Shown piece by piece: positions 1 to 8,576 of a stretch of 51,628 nucleotides of DNA (the first letter of the stretch is position 1; each line of letters begins with the position of its first letter). The stretch is from an uncultured Eubacteriales bacterium (GTDB lineage Bacteria; Bacillota; Clostridia; TANB77; CAG-508), in the NCBI GenBank assembly GCA_948443845.1, contig CAOJUE010000014.1, forward strand, positions 1-51,628, in the 5' to 3' direction. A program made the position numbers and the translations under genes. The notes under the pieces were generated by a model. That model had not been told where the DNA came from. It did no database searches and saw nothing but the letters and a program-made list of their open reading frames with translations.

Positions 1-137
1 CTGCGCTTTGGGAATTTTTTAGGATTCCTGCACTGTTTAGGACTGAAATCGTTACTCCCGCTAATATTAGCATGATGATAATGGTTACGACTAGTACGGT
101 TAGCGTAATTCCGGTGTTGGGTTTGCTTTGTCTTCAT
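1..137 (-). pseudogene. Pilin-like secreted/surface protein, 5' part, frameshifted, runs off window
   Basis: The ATG at 137 follows a good ribosome site (AAGGA about 10 bases upstream). Read directly, the frame gives MKTKQTQHRN and then nonsense. Dropping one C from the CCC run (plus-strand GGG at 119-121) gives MKTKQTNTGITLTVLVV, followed by a hydrophobic stretch ending LILAGVTI. That is the N-terminal methylation-type segment of type IV pilin-like proteins common in Clostridia. The hydrophobic frame has no usable start of its own, because TGA precedes it. The gene lies 38 bases downstream of the XRE regulator and could be co-transcribed. The remainder is outside the window, so its function is unknown. 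The shift is either a real lesion or a sequence error. Confidence 0.6.
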
Positions 138-175
138 TTGTTTTTTCCTTTCTTATTTAATTTTTTGTGCGTTTT

Positions 176-385
176 TCAAATTTTTTCATCTGTAATTTCT
201 AAAATATAGTCAGTTGATATTTGGTAAAATTGGGCTAACTTTTTTAAGTGATGCAGTGGAATTTCTCGTGTTCCTGTTTCGTAAAGACTATATTGTTGTC
301 TCGTTATGTCTAATAGCTCAGCTAGGCTTTGTTGTTTTAAATTGCGACTTTCGCGCAAATCTTTTAGACGTTTTAAATAATACAT
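176..385 (-). CDS. XRE-family helix-turn-helix regulator (69 aa)
   Basis: This is a single-domain Cro/C1-type DNA-binding protein. The HTH lies at about residues 9-55: LRESRNLKQQSLAELL, then ITRQQYSLYETG, the helix-turn-recognition helix, and a final helix LKKLAQFYQISTDYIL. There is no effector domain, so it is probably a simple repressor. ATG at 385 has a strong AAGGAGG site 6 bases upstream. A near-consensus promoter lies at 421-450, and the 5' leader may hold its operator (autoregulation is inference). It is divergent from pflB, with which it shares the 386-624 spacer, and is followed by the broken pilin-like gene. Confidence 0.9.
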   Translation of the reverse strand: MYYLKRLKDLRESRNLKQQSLAELLDITRQQYSLYETGTREIPLHHLKKLAQFYQISTDYILEITDEKI

Positions 386-420
386 GGTTCCCTCCTTAAA
401 TTATGTTCCCTTGTGATAAC

Positions 421-450
421 ATTATATCAGATTTTGTTTTTTCTTGTCAA
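421..450 (-). promoter_or_regulatory. Promoter of the XRE regulator
   Basis: On the minus strand a perfect TTGACA (450-445) and a perfect TATAAT (426-421) are separated by 18 bases, 35 bases ahead of the start codon. It is the best sigma-A promoter in the window. Confidence 0.8.
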
Positions 451-540
451 TGCATTTAAAAAAATGTAATCAAATTGTAATATAATTGCATGCATTATTA
501 TTTTTTTACATTAGTAATTGAAAAATTTTCTATATTTTCC

Positions 541-569
541 TTGTCATTTTTTCCTTTTTATGATAATAT
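541..569 (+). promoter_or_regulatory. Candidate promoter of pflB-pflA
   Basis: TTGTCA (541-546) and TAATAT (564-569) are separated by 17 bases, 55 bases upstream of pflB in an AT-rich spacer. No clear Rex or FNR palindrome was recognised. The -10 matches the consensus at only four of six positions. Confidence 0.45.
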
Positions 570-624
570 TTTCTCGTTATAATTTTATTTTTTTAAGGAA
601 AAATATTTTAAGGAGGAAAAAAAT

Positions 625-2859
625 ATGAAATTTGAACAATGGAAAAATTTTCAAGAAGGAGATTGGACTCAGGAAATTAACGTAAGAAATTTTATTCAAA
701 TGAACTATACTCCCTATGAAGGCGATTCTTCTTTCCTTGCTGGCGCAACGGAAAAGACGCAAAAATTGTGGGATACAGTTTTGGATTTATATAAAAAAGA
801 AAAGGAAAATGGTGGTGTATTAGAAATTTCAAATGATATTGCTTCAACCATTTCAAGTCATGAAGCAGGCTATATCAACAAAGATTTAGAGCAAATCGTT
901 GGTCTTCAAACAGAAAAACCTTTAAAACGTGCCATCATGCCAAATGGTGGAATTCGAATTGTCGAAAAATCTTGCGAAGCCTATAACACAAAAGTATCAG
1001 AAGAACTCGAAAACATTTACCACAATTATCGTCGTACACACAATGACGGTGTTTTCACAGCCTATACCCCAAACATTCGTGCGGCTCGTAGTTCTCACTT
1101 AATCACTGGTTTACCTGACGGATATGGTCGTGGACGTATCATCGGCGATTTTCGTCGTGTTGCTCTTTATGGTGTCGACGCTTTAATTGATGAGAAAAAA
1201 CAACAATTTTCGGAAGCCATTTCAAGTGATTTTACATCTGACATCATTCGCGAGCGCGAGGAAATTTACGACCAAATTCAAGCCTTAGAAGAATTAAAAG
1301 TCATGGCTGAGAAATATGGTTTCGACATTTCTAAACCTGCTTCGAACGCCAAAGAAGCCGTTCAATGGCTATACTTTGCTTATTTAGGAACTACCAAACA
1401 ACAAAACGGTGCTGCTATGAGTATTGGGCGTGTTTCTACTTTCTTGGATATTTATTTTGAAAGAGATTTAGCAAACAATGTAATTACTGAAGAAGAAGCC
1501 CAAGAAATCATGGATCACTTTGTCATGAAACTACGTATGATTCGTTTCTTGCGTACACCAGAATATGACCAATTATTTAGTGGCGACCCAGTTTGGGTTA
1601 CCGAAAGTATTGCAGGTCAAGGAATTGATGGTCGTACTTTAGTGACTAAAAATTCCTTCCGTGTGTTGCATACGCTTGAAACATTAGGTCCTGCGCCAGA
1701 GCCAAATTTGACCATTCTTTGGTCCAACAATTTGCCACAAGGTTTCAAAGATTATGCTGCCAAGTTATCGATTAACACAAGTTCAATTCAATATGAAAAC
1801 GACGATTTAATGCGTGAATATTGGGGCGATGATTATGGAATCGCATGTTGCGTTTCTGCGATGCGCATTGGTAAACAAATGCAATTTTTCGGCGCTCGTG
1901 CCAACCTTGCCAAAACGCTGCTATACGCCATCAATGGTGGACGTGACGAAGTTTCTGGCAAACAAATTACAGCCAAATTCGAGCCTGTTTCTTCCGAATA
2001 TTTAGGTTACGACGAAGTATGGCGAAAATTTGATACCATGATGGATTGGGTTGCAAAAACCTACATTGAAGCATTAAACATCATTCATTATATGCATGAT
2101 AAATATTGTTACGAAAGTTTAGCGATGTCGCTTCACGACCGCGAAATTCTTCGTACCATGGCTTGCGGAATTGCTGGACTTTCGATTGTTGCCGACTCTT
2201 TCTCAGCCATGAAATATGCTAAAGTAAAAGTCATCCGCGACGATACTGGTCTTGCTGTTGATTACGAAATCGAAGGCGATTTTCCAAAATATGGAAACGA
2301 CGACGACAGAGTTGATAGCATTGCCGTTGAAATTGTCAAAAAATTTATGGCAAAATTGCGTAGCCAAAAAACATACCGCAATTCCAAACCAACCATGTCA
2401 ATTTTAACGATTACTTCCAATGTTGTTTATGGAAAAGCAACAGGAAACACACCAGACGGCAGACGCGCTGGAGCTCCATTCGGTCCTGGCGCTAACCCAA
2501 TTCACGGTCGTGATACCCATGGTGCAGTATCTGTCCTAAATACCATTGCGAAATTGCCTTACAAACACGCAGAAGATGGTATTTCTTATACGTTTGCCGT
2601 TACACCAAAAACTTTGGGAAAAGATGAGCAAACGCGTATCAATAACTTGGTTGCTTTGTTGGATGGGTATTTTGTGCAACACAGTCATCATATCAATGTC
2701 AACGTATTTGACAGAAGTTTGTTGGAAGATGCAATGGAACATCCTGAGAAATATCCTCAGCTTACGATTCGTGTTTCTGGTTATGCAGTAAACTTTACAA
2801 AATTGACGCGCGAGCAACAGTTAGATGTTATTAATCGAACAATTCATGAAGCATTATAA
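625..2859 (+). CDS. pflB: Formate C-acetyltransferase (pyruvate formate-lyase)
   Basis: This 744-residue glycyl-radical enzyme converts pyruvate and CoA to acetyl-CoA and formate in the anaerobic cytoplasm. The catalytic cysteine pair is Cys408-Cys409 in GIACCVSAM, and the radical glycine is Gly719 in RVSGYAV near the C-terminus, both as in the family. Length is normal (about 740-760). An AAGGAGG site lies 9 bases before ATG. The activating enzyme pflA follows after 60 bases, with a hairpin repeat in the spacer. The divergent XRE gene is a possible but unproven regulator. Confidence 0.97.
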   Translation: MKFEQWKNFQEGDWTQEINVRNFIQMNYTPYEGDSSFLAGATEKTQKLWDTVLDLYKKEKENGGVLEISNDIASTISSHEAGYINKDLEQIVGLQTEKPLKRAIMPNGGIRIVEKSCEAYNTKVSEELENIYHNYRRTHNDGVFTAYTPNIRAARSSHLITGLPDGYGRGRIIGDFRRVALYGVDALIDEKKQQFSEAISSDFTSDIIREREEIYDQIQALEELKVMAEKYGFDISKPASNAKEAVQWLYFAYLGTTKQQNGAAMSIGRVSTFLDIYFERDLANNVITEEEAQEIMDHFVMKLRMIRFLRTPEYDQLFSGDPVWVTESIAGQGIDGRTLVTKNSFRVLHTLETLGPAPEPNLTILWSNNLPQGFKDYAAKLSINTSSIQYENDDLMREYWGDDYGIACCVSAMRIGKQMQFFGARANLAKTLLYAINGGRDEVSGKQITAKFEPVSSEYLGYDEVWRKFDTMMDWVAKTYIEALNIIHYMHDKYCYESLAMSLHDREILRTMACGIAGLSIVADSFSAMKYAKVKVIRDDTGLAVDYEIEGDFPKYGNDDDRVDSIAVEIVKKFMAKLRSQKTYRNSKPTMSILTITSNVVYGKATGNTPDGRRAGAPFGPGANPIHGRDTHGAVSVLNTIAKLPYKHAEDGISYTFAVTPKTLGKDEQTRINNLVALLDGYFVQHSHHINVNVFDRSLLEDAMEHPEKYPQLTIRVSGYAVNFTKLTREQQLDVINRTIHEAL

Positions 2860-2868
2860 TGATATTTT

Positions 2869-2892
2869 GGGCAGGTCTTGACCTGCCCCTAC
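2869..2892 (+). repeat. Hairpin repeat copy 1
   Basis: GGGCAGGTC (2869-2877), two bases, GACCTGCCC (2880-2888), then CTAC. A perfect 9-bp stem lies 9 bases after the pflB stop, between pflB and pflA. Member of the dispersed family with a CCCCTAC end. Confidence 0.85.
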
Positions 2893-2919
2893 ATATTTTT
2901 TAGAAGGGAACTAATAAAA

Positions 2920-3636
2920 ATGGAAATAAAAGGTAGAATTCATTCATTCGAATCATTTGGAACAGTGGACGGACCCGGCATTCGTTTTGTGATATTTATG
3001 CAAGGTTGTCCGTTAAAATGTAAATATTGTCATAATCGTGATACTTGGAACATTTCTGGCGGAACAGAATATTCAATTGATGATGTCATCGAAAAAGTCA
3101 TGCGTCTTAAACCTTATATGAATACTTCGCATGGTGGGGTTACCGTTTCTGGTGGAGAGCCTTTGCTTCAAATGCCATTTGTGACAGAACTTTTTAAGAA
3201 ATTAAAAGAAATGAAAATTCATACAGCGTTAGATACTTCAGGTAATTTTCCAATTTCTGAAACTTTGAAAGAACTTTTAACCTACACTGATTTAGTTTTA
3301 TTGGATATTAAGCATATCAATAATGAAAAATGCATTGATTTAACTGGTTTACCAAATACGAACACGCTAAATTTTGCCAAATTTTTAAGTGAACATGACA
3401 TTCCCATGTGGATTAGACAAGTCTTAGTTCCGGGTATTACAGACGATGAAAAGGACTTGCAAGACTTAAAAGATTTTATTGCTTCGTTAAAAACAGTAAA
3501 AAAAGTGGAAATTTTGCCTTATCATGATTTGGGAAAATTTAAGTGGATTGAATTGGGATTTCCTTATGAATTGGAAGGTGTTCGTACTGCTACACAAGAA
3601 GATGTGGAAAAAGCCAAAACAATTTTGGAAATTTAG
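2920..3636 (+). CDS. pflA: Pyruvate formate-lyase activating enzyme (radical SAM)
   Basis: It uses S-adenosylmethionine and a 4Fe-4S cluster to place the glycyl radical on PflB. The cluster motif is C-x3-C-x2-C in GCPLKCKYCHN, near residue 35, preceded by the family signature GTVDGPGIRFVIFMQGC. SGGEPL, the SAM-binding GGE motif, follows. The protein has 238 residues from ATG 2920, which has AGAAGGGA 11 bases upstream. An in-frame TTG at 2878 lies inside the hairpin repeat and is rejected as a start. It ends at a strong terminator. Confidence 0.95.
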   Translation: MEIKGRIHSFESFGTVDGPGIRFVIFMQGCPLKCKYCHNRDTWNISGGTEYSIDDVIEKVMRLKPYMNTSHGGVTVSGGEPLLQMPFVTELFKKLKEMKIHTALDTSGNFPISETLKELLTYTDLVLLDIKHINNEKCIDLTGLPNTNTLNFAKFLSEHDIPMWIRQVLVPGITDDEKDLQDLKDFIASLKTVKKVEILPYHDLGKFKWIELGFPYELEGVRTATQEDVEKAKTILEI

Positions 3637-3639
3637 ACT

Positions 3640-3673
3640 AAAAAACAGGCCTGCTCATGCAAGCCTGTTTTTT
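3640..3673. terminator. Bidirectional intrinsic terminator after pflA
   Basis: AAAAAACAGGC (3640-3650) pairs with GCCTGTTTTTT (3663-3673), with TGC/GCA pairing inside. The A-run and T-run let it serve pflA on the plus strand and the small minus-strand ORF that ends within it. Confidence 0.85.
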
Positions 3674-3882
3674 AGTGATTTACGATTATCGTACGAGAAT
3701 TCGTCAAATATGGTTTGACCTTTTCCGTTGGCAAACAGATTACTCTTACTGTAACCTTGCCTCCATATTTCAAGGCATCTTCTATGATAGGTCTGCCGAT
3801 TGTACTTGGATAATCTATCATCAGTTTTTTTGTTTTTCCTTACGAACTCCATATCCTCTGCTTGTTTCCGAATATCTTTCAT
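3672..3882 (-). pseudogene. Small ORF split by a one-base shift in a T7 run (69 aa if repaired)
   Basis: ATG at 3882 has GGAGG 8 bases upstream and a promoter at 3937-3965. The first frame reads MKDIRKQAEDMEFVRKNKK and then turns into an unlikely basic sequence. Removing one base from the 7-base homopolymer (3825-3831) joins it to an intact 49-codon frame (3672-3821) beginning MIDYPSTIGRPIIEDALKYG. That frame has protein-like composition and ends beside the terminator. I do not recognise the family. The lower frame could also start independently at 3821, but its ribosome site (AAGGA, 15 bases away) is too distant. The alternatives are assembly error, gene decay or slippage-controlled expression. 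Confidence 0.55.
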
Positions 3883-3936
3883 AGGCAATTGCCTCCTTTC
3901 TTATATTCGACATTTCTAAAAGTTTCCGTAAAATAA

Positions 3937-3965
3937 ATTGTATCATGTAAATTTCAACTTTACAA
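3937..3965 (-). promoter_or_regulatory. Promoter of the small frameshifted ORF
   Basis: On the minus strand TTGTAA (3965-3960) and TACAAT (3942-3937) are separated by 17 bases, 55 bases ahead of the ATG at 3882. Confidence 0.6.
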
Positions 3966-3996
3966 GCATTTTTCATCGCTTTATTTCGACACTTTT

Positions 3997-5202
3997 CTAC
4001 AATTTTAGACTTCGATTTCCGTCTAATTTATTATCTGATATTGTTTTATAGGCTGTTTTCCTACGATTTAGCACCGAATAAATCAGCGCCGTAATCGGAA
4101 CCGTAAACACGACCCCCATACTTCCTGCAATTGCAGAAATCATTTCTTGTGCAATGGTTTCTTTATTTAAAATTTCGCTCATTCCCATATTGCACGCTAG
4201 AAATAGTAAAGTTAAGGTAAGCGCACCACCAACATAGGCTAAAATTAACGTATTCGTCATAGTTCCGATGACATCTTTTCCGATGTTCATCCCACTTTTG
4301 AATAATTCTTTCCAAGAAATATCCTTTGTCTTATTTTTAATTTCGTCTAAACTCGAGGCAATCGACATTCCAACATCCATACACGCTCCTAATGCCGCAA
4401 TCACAATTCCTGCAAAAATCAATGCTCTAAAATTAAAGTTGACTGTCGTGATATTCATACTCAATTGAATTGCCTCTTCCCCAGCACCAGAAAGTTTTGT
4501 CAAATGCGCAAAAATGACAGCAACAATTCCACTTGAAATAATTCCACCCAAAGTTCCCAAAGCCGCTGCTAAAATCTTTTTGCTAAAGCCTCCAATGATG
4601 ATAAAAGTAAATCCTATAATAAGCATTGTGGTCAATAGCGTTGTTAAAATGGCATTATGCCCTGCGTAAATTCCTTTGATTAAGATAAAATATACTGCAA
4701 GAATCGTTACAATGAGTCCTATGATTGCCTTTACACCTTGTTTTCCACCAACTAACACAATGCTTACCAAAAACAGTCCCATCATCAAAATAATGTAACC
4801 ATTTCTGCTTAATTCTTGCACTGTAACCGCAACATTTCCATTTTCATCTTCTACAATTTGAACAATTACTTTGTCTCCTACTTCTAATTCATAGCCTAAA
4901 ATCTTGCCGTCTATGTCATACGATAAATTGTAATTAGTGGTAAATTCTTCGTTTTCATAGGCTCCTTCTAAAATTTCTATTTTGACTTCTTGCACTGTAT
5001 CTGTAACAGAACCTGTTTGAACTTGCTTAGGCTCACCAGCTTCTAAAATACGCGCTGTCACTTGAATACTGGTAGTGCTTGATTCTTCCTCATTTTCAGC
5101 ATTTTCCGTTTCCGAAACAGGTGTTTGCTCTGTGGCGAAAATTGGGTTTATAAAAGTTATCATTAGTAAAATCAATATTCCAAAAATTGCCGTTTTTTTC
5201 AA
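3997..5202 (-). CDS. YibE/F-family multipass membrane protein
   Basis: This 401-residue protein has a signal-like N-terminus (MKKTAIFGILILLMITF). An extracytoplasmic beta-rich region of about 110 residues follows, then seven or eight membrane segments beginning at GYIILMMGLFLVSIVLVGG. The arrangement and the GLIVTILAVYFILIKGIYAG region match the YibE/F family, whose function is not established (a transport role is often suggested). It lies 12 bases downstream of the RsiV-like gene, so the two are probably one operon. The start is supported by AAGGAGGAA upstream of ATG. Confidence 0.85.
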   Translation of the reverse strand: MKKTAIFGILILLMITFINPIFATEQTPVSETENAENEEESSTTSIQVTARILEAGEPKQVQTGSVTDTVQEVKIEILEGAYENEEFTTNYNLSYDIDGKILGYELEVGDKVIVQIVEDENGNVAVTVQELSRNGYIILMMGLFLVSIVLVGGKQGVKAIIGLIVTILAVYFILIKGIYAGHNAILTTLLTTMLIIGFTFIIIGGFSKKILAAALGTLGGIISSGIVAVIFAHLTKLSGAGEEAIQLSMNITTVNFNFRALIFAGIVIAALGACMDVGMSIASSLDEIKNKTKDISWKELFKSGMNIGKDVIGTMTNTLILAYVGGALTLTLLFLACNMGMSEILNKETIAQEMISAIAGSMGVVFTVPITALIYSVLNRRKTAYKTISDNKLDGNRSLKL

Positions 5203-5214
5203 ATTTATTCCTCC

Positions 5215-6084
5215 TTAAAAAATAACAATATCCATTTCATTGGTATAATCCTCGTTTCCATAAGGATACACGATATATACATAGCCATCATCAGTTAAAA
5301 AATAGACATTTGAAGATTCGATTTTGTACATTTCATGGCTTAAATCTCTTTGGTAAAGTGTGCCATATTCGCTGGCAATGATTTGCGCATTTTCGTAGGC
5401 TGTTTTGATTTCGCCGTTAATGCTCTTTTGAACAATTTCATTAGTCGTTCCTTTTAATTCAATTAAGTCTTCTAGTGTTACTAACCTTTCTTTTTCCATG
5501 CTGTAAGTATAGGTTTTTATGGATACTTTCTCGGATTTTCCTTCTTCTTTTAAGATACTTTTGATGACTAGGGACACATAATCAGAATTGACAAAACTTG
5601 CATACGAAACCTTATAAATCGTATTTCCTTGGGTTTGTCTCATGATTGAATTGGCTTTATTGTAGTATTCGTTTTTTATTTCGGCATTGATTTTTCGCGT
5701 TGTTTCTGAATCAATATTAATCGTTGGAATTTGGGCATCTACATTGTAGTAGGTTTCGTCTTGGTTGACAAGATTGTAGACTGTATATACCAATTCTTCC
5801 TCGTCTTCTAATTTATCTACATTGATTTCTTCACTATTTACTTTGAGAGAATTGGTAAATAATTCATTAAAATTACTCTCTAAGAAAGCATATTCTTCCG
5901 CTGTTTTCTTCGCTCCGATGTTAATTCCTATCATAAGAGGATCGGTGTCAGAATATTTGTAAAAAAATTGGCTATAGATTCCTAAACTTAAAGCAACAAT
6001 GCAAATTAATAGTAATATCACAAAAAATAGATATTTCTTTTTTCCTGTTAAATGACTTACAAATCTTCTTAAATGTCGTATCAT
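5215..6084 (-). CDS. Membrane-anchored RsiV-like (DUF3298-type) protein
   Basis: It has 289 residues: a basic cytosolic N-terminus of about 18 residues, one membrane helix (LFFVILLLICIVALSLGIY), then an extracellular domain of about 250 residues. The C-terminal part, with VTLEDLI followed by a short alpha/beta region ending in a YIVYPYGNE strand, resembles the RsiV/DUF3298 fold of anti-sigma factors and lysozyme-binding proteins. No N-terminal anti-sigma domain is present, so it is not itself an obvious sigma regulator. It is the first gene of a two-gene operon with YibE/F, divergent from the M23 peptidase. Cell-envelope sensing is inference. Confidence 0.6.
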   Translation of the reverse strand: MIRHLRRFVSHLTGKKKYLFFVILLLICIVALSLGIYSQFFYKYSDTDPLMIGINIGAKKTAEEYAFLESNFNELFTNSLKVNSEEINVDKLEDEEELVYTVYNLVNQDETYYNVDAQIPTINIDSETTRKINAEIKNEYYNKANSIMRQTQGNTIYKVSYASFVNSDYVSLVIKSILKEEGKSEKVSIKTYTYSMEKERLVTLEDLIELKGTTNEIVQKSINGEIKTAYENAQIIASEYGTLYQRDLSHEMYKIESSNVYFLTDDGYVYIVYPYGNEDYTNEMDIVIF

Positions 6085-6121
6085 TGGGCGTTCCTCCTAT
6101 TTTTTTATTTCAGTTGTTTTT

Positions 6122-6150
6122 ATTATACCATTTTAGAAAATAATTGGCAA
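6122..6150 (-). promoter_or_regulatory. Promoter of the RsiV-like/YibE operon
   Basis: On the minus strand TTGCCA (6150-6145) and TATAAT (6127-6122) are separated by 17 bases. The -35 overlaps that of the divergent M23 gene. Confidence 0.65.
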
Positions 6151-6171
6151 GTGTTTCTTTTACGGTACTAA
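6144..6171 (+). promoter_or_regulatory. Candidate promoter of the M23 peptidase
   Basis: TTGGCA (6144-6149) and TACTAA (6166-6171) are separated by 16 bases. It shares the TTGGCAA block with the divergent minus-strand promoter. Confidence 0.4.
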
Positions 6172-6212
6172 ATTTTCTTAGAAGTTCATATACTTTTTTG
6201 AGGTGTTTTGTC

Positions 6213-7247
6213 GTGTTCATTCATACTTTTAAAATCAATCGAAAATTCTTTTTTGGCTTGCTTCTATTAATTGCTTTATTTACTTCAATTCTATGTTTTT
6301 CTTCTCTTGCCAAAAGTGATGATTCGGAAGAAAAAGATATTATAAAATGGGTGGATTTTAATGTTTCTTGCGAAGCACTTCAGGCAACTTCGAAATTAGA
6401 TATCCTGTCTCATCAAAATCACGAAGAAATTACTTATAATTGGATTGAACTTTTGGCCTATTTAGCGTGCAAAAACGGAAATAATTTTAAGCATTTTAAA
6501 CAAAGTGATTTAGATGCCCTAACTGATGCTTTAAAAAGCGGAAAAACAATGGAAGAATTAACCCAAAATATGAAATATTATGATTATTATTACAGAAGTT
6601 TTTCTGCTGTTTTGCGAGGTTTTATCGGCAATTACCAAATAGAAACTCCTAGCAAGAATGGCTCTAGCATTTGGGAAATCCAATATGGACTCAAAACATT
6701 CTTGCCAATTGCTAAAAATTATCATTTTACTCACTATGATGATTTTGGCAATTCGAGGTCATATGGTTTCAAAAGGACACATTTAGGAAATGATTTGATG
6801 GGAAGCATTGGAACGCCAGTTGTTGCTGTGGAATCTGGAATTGTTGAAAATATTGGTTGGAACCAATATGGTGGATGGCGCATCGGAATTCGTAGTTTTG
6901 ATACGCAAAGATATTATTACTACGCGCATCTTCGCAAAGACCACCCTTATGCTCTAGGAATTGTGGAAGGTACAACTGTCAAAGCAGGTGATGTAATTGG
7001 ATATCTGGGCATGACTGGATACAGCAGAAATGAAAATGTCAACAATGTAAATATTCCGCATTTACATTTTGGAATGCAACTGATTTTTGATGAATCTCAA
7101 GTTGACAGTCCAAATGAAATTTGGATTAATGTTTATGAAATCATTGAATTTTTGAAACAAAATCGTTCAGAGGTTTTCTTGTCAAATCGCGATACATATG
7201 ATTATTCGAGGAAATATGATTTTAGTGAGAATTCGATTGAAGAATAA
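6213..7247 (+). CDS. M23-family (LytM) zinc metallopeptidase, membrane anchored
   Basis: This 344-residue cell-wall peptidase has a basic start and one membrane helix (FFFGLLLLIALFTSILCF), a helical spacer of about 140 residues, then a LytM domain. The zinc ligands His190 and Asp194 (THLGNDLMG) and His283/His285 (IPHLHFG) are all present, and so is YYAHLRK, so it should be active on peptidoglycan cross-links. I chose GTG 6213 because GAGGTG lies 7 bases upstream; the open frame extends to 6144 without a ribosome site. It is followed by a CCCCGGG hairpin bordering the IS200 insertion. Confidence 0.85.
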   Translation: MFIHTFKINRKFFFGLLLLIALFTSILCFSSLAKSDDSEEKDIIKWVDFNVSCEALQATSKLDILSHQNHEEITYNWIELLAYLACKNGNNFKHFKQSDLDALTDALKSGKTMEELTQNMKYYDYYYRSFSAVLRGFIGNYQIETPSKNGSSIWEIQYGLKTFLPIAKNYHFTHYDDFGNSRSYGFKRTHLGNDLMGSIGTPVVAVESGIVENIGWNQYGGWRIGIRSFDTQRYYYYAHLRKDHPYALGIVEGTTVKAGDVIGYLGMTGYSRNENVNNVNIPHLHFGMQLIFDESQVDSPNEIWINVYEIIEFLKQNRSEVFLSNRDTYDYSRKYDFSENSIEE

Positions 7248-7250
7248 AAA

Positions 7251-7957
7251 TCCCCGGGTAAAACCCGGGGATTTGCTTATAGGCCTATAAGGCCTTGTTA
7301 CTAGCTACCGCTTAAGCGGTTTTGTTTGACGGCTTTTCGCCATGTCTTTTGCGTTCTTTTTTACTTACCACCCTTAAAAGGGTCTTTATATTCCTTTATT
7401 GTTAATTGGTCATCATCATATCTTCCTTCATTTGATTCTCTACATACCTTTTTACTGCTGTTTTGTTATTTCCTACCGTACTTACATAATATCCTGTACA
7501 CCAAAAACTTCTACTTCCATATTTATATTTTAAATTCGCATGCCTCTCAAATATTATCAACGTGCTCTTTCCTTTCAAATATCCCATAAAACTTGATATA
7601 CATAATTTCGGCGGTATGCTTACATACATATGTATATGGTCTGGACATGCCTCTGCTACTATTATTTCTACTTCTTTTCTCCTACATAATTCTCTCAAGA
7701 TTACTCCTATCTCTTGTTTCAATCTTCCATATATCTCTTTTCTTCTGAATTTTGGTGCAAATACTATATGGTACTTGCATTCCCATGTACTATGTGCTAA
7801 ACTATCTGTATACGTATTTTTCATACGTCCTACTTCCTTTCATAATTAATATTTTCAGCCGTCAAACTTTAAATATTATATCATGTTTGGGGTGGGTATT
7901 TTTTGTTACTTTGCTCAAAGCTATAAGCTTTCCGTTACCCCGGGTATAACCCGGGGT
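7251..7957 (-). mobile_element. IS200/IS605-type insertion sequence
   Basis: One Y1 transposase gene is flanked by subterminal hairpins with the same loop: AGGCC-TATAA-GGCCT (7281-7295, downstream end) and AAAGC-TATAA-GCTTT (7917-7931, upstream end). Outside these lie matching hairpins TCCCCGGGT-AAA-ACCCGGGGA (7251-7271) and ACCCCGGGT-ATA-ACCCGGGGT (7937-7957). This family has no terminal inverted repeats or target duplication, so the exact cleavage points cannot be read. The inner pair defines the minimum element (7281-7931). Several further small hairpins (such as ACCGCTTAAGCGGT near 7307-7320) lie between the gene and its downstream end. Confidence 0.7.
7402..7824 (-). CDS. tnpA: IS200-type Y1 (HUH) transposase
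   Basis: This 140-residue single-strand transposase has the opening STWECKYHIVFAPKFRRK. The metal-binding HUH motif is HIH in CPDHIHMYVSI. The conserved block SSFMGYLKGKSTLIIFERH is present, and the catalytic tyrosine lies in WCTGYYVSTVG. All catalytic residues are intact. The tail is slightly shorter than the usual 150 or so residues, ending MKEDMMMTN, but I see no clear truncation. The ribosome site is GTAGGA. No TnpB/IscB gene accompanies it, so this is the minimal IS200 type. Confidence 0.93.
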   Translation of the reverse strand: MKNTYTDSLAHSTWECKYHIVFAPKFRRKEIYGRLKQEIGVILRELCRRKEVEIIVAEACPDHIHMYVSIPPKLCISSFMGYLKGKSTLIIFERHANLKYKYGSRSFWCTGYYVSTVGNNKTAVKRYVENQMKEDMMMTN

Positions 7958-7976
7958 TTACTTTAATATGAATGAT

Positions 7977-8003
7977 ATAGGGGCGATTATAAATCGCCCC
8001 TAT
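7977..8003. repeat. Hairpin repeat copy 2
   Basis: ATAGGGGCGAT (7977-7987) and ATCGCCCCTAT (7993-8003) form a perfect 11-bp stem, 12 bp with the flanking T-A pair. It lies 8 bases after the adenylyltransferase stop and 20 bases from the IS200 end. It may also act as a terminator hairpin, but no T-run follows. Confidence 0.8.
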
Positions 8004-8011
8004 CTTATTTT

Positions 8012-8563
8012 CTACTCATGATAGCACTCTAACTTCAATAATTCCTCTCTCAAATCCCCATACATGTCCCAAATTTCTTCTGGCACATATTGTTTCCATC
8101 TTTCTTTATCATTTTGCACAAGACATTCTCTTAATTCCGTTGCCGAAATTTTGATTTTATTTCTTGCGACAATCATTTCTGAAAAGTTTTGACTGTCTTC
8201 ATCGGAAAACCAGCCTTTGCGCGATTCATCTTTTCCGTAAATCATCAAATCAGGCTTTGTTCCATACATTTTTTCTACATTCTCTAATATGTATTTTCCC
8301 CATTCAAAACTGATGTCATTTTCATTCGTCAAATCGCGCAAACCACCAATTAGAACATCGTCTTCTTGGTAAATTCTGCAAATCACCTTTTTCCTAATTT
8401 CAAATTCAAACGGATTTCGAAGGGTTCCACTTTCTTGGCAAGAACCTATTAAAATCAACGTTTTTTGGCATAGTTTTCTGGAAATTTCAATAATTTCCCT
8501 ATGCCCATTATGCAAATGTTGAAACCTACCTAATACAAGCCCTAAATTAAATTTTTTCTCCAT
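8012..8563 (-). CDS. Nicotinamide-nucleotide adenylyltransferase-like nucleotidyltransferase
   Basis: This 183-residue protein is of the cytidylyltransferase superfamily. The phosphate-binding motif is GRFQHLHNGH (residues 12-21), equivalent to GRFQPxHxGH of NadM/NadR-type NMN adenylyltransferases. The second signature, ISATELRECL near residue 140, corresponds to ISxTxxR. It probably makes NAD from NMN and ATP; another substrate is possible because the second position of the motif is His rather than Pro. It is the last gene of the engB-DUF2508 run and is followed by a hairpin repeat. Confidence 0.8.
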   Translation of the reverse strand: MEKKFNLGLVLGRFQHLHNGHREIIEISRKLCQKTLILIGSCQESGTLRNPFEFEIRKKVICRIYQEDDVLIGGLRDLTNENDISFEWGKYILENVEKMYGTKPDLMIYGKDESRKGWFSDEDSQNFSEMIVARNKIKISATELRECLVQNDKERWKQYVPEEIWDMYGDLREELLKLECYHE

Positions 8564-8576
8564 TTTTCCTCTTCTC

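Noticed and set aside
2878..2919. Longer pflA start at TTG 2878
   Set aside because: It lies inside the hairpin repeat without a ribosome site; ATG 2920 matches the family N-terminus.
3657..3884. Plus-strand open frame opposite the split small ORF
   Set aside because: It has no ribosome site and begins inside the pflA terminator; the minus strand has promoter and GGAGG.
7402..7824. Could the Y1 transposase be the REP-associated enzyme of the GTAGGGGC hairpins?
   Set aside because: Its sequence is IS200-like and its own end hairpins (TATAA loops, CCCCGGG) do not resemble the GTAGGGGC repeat.
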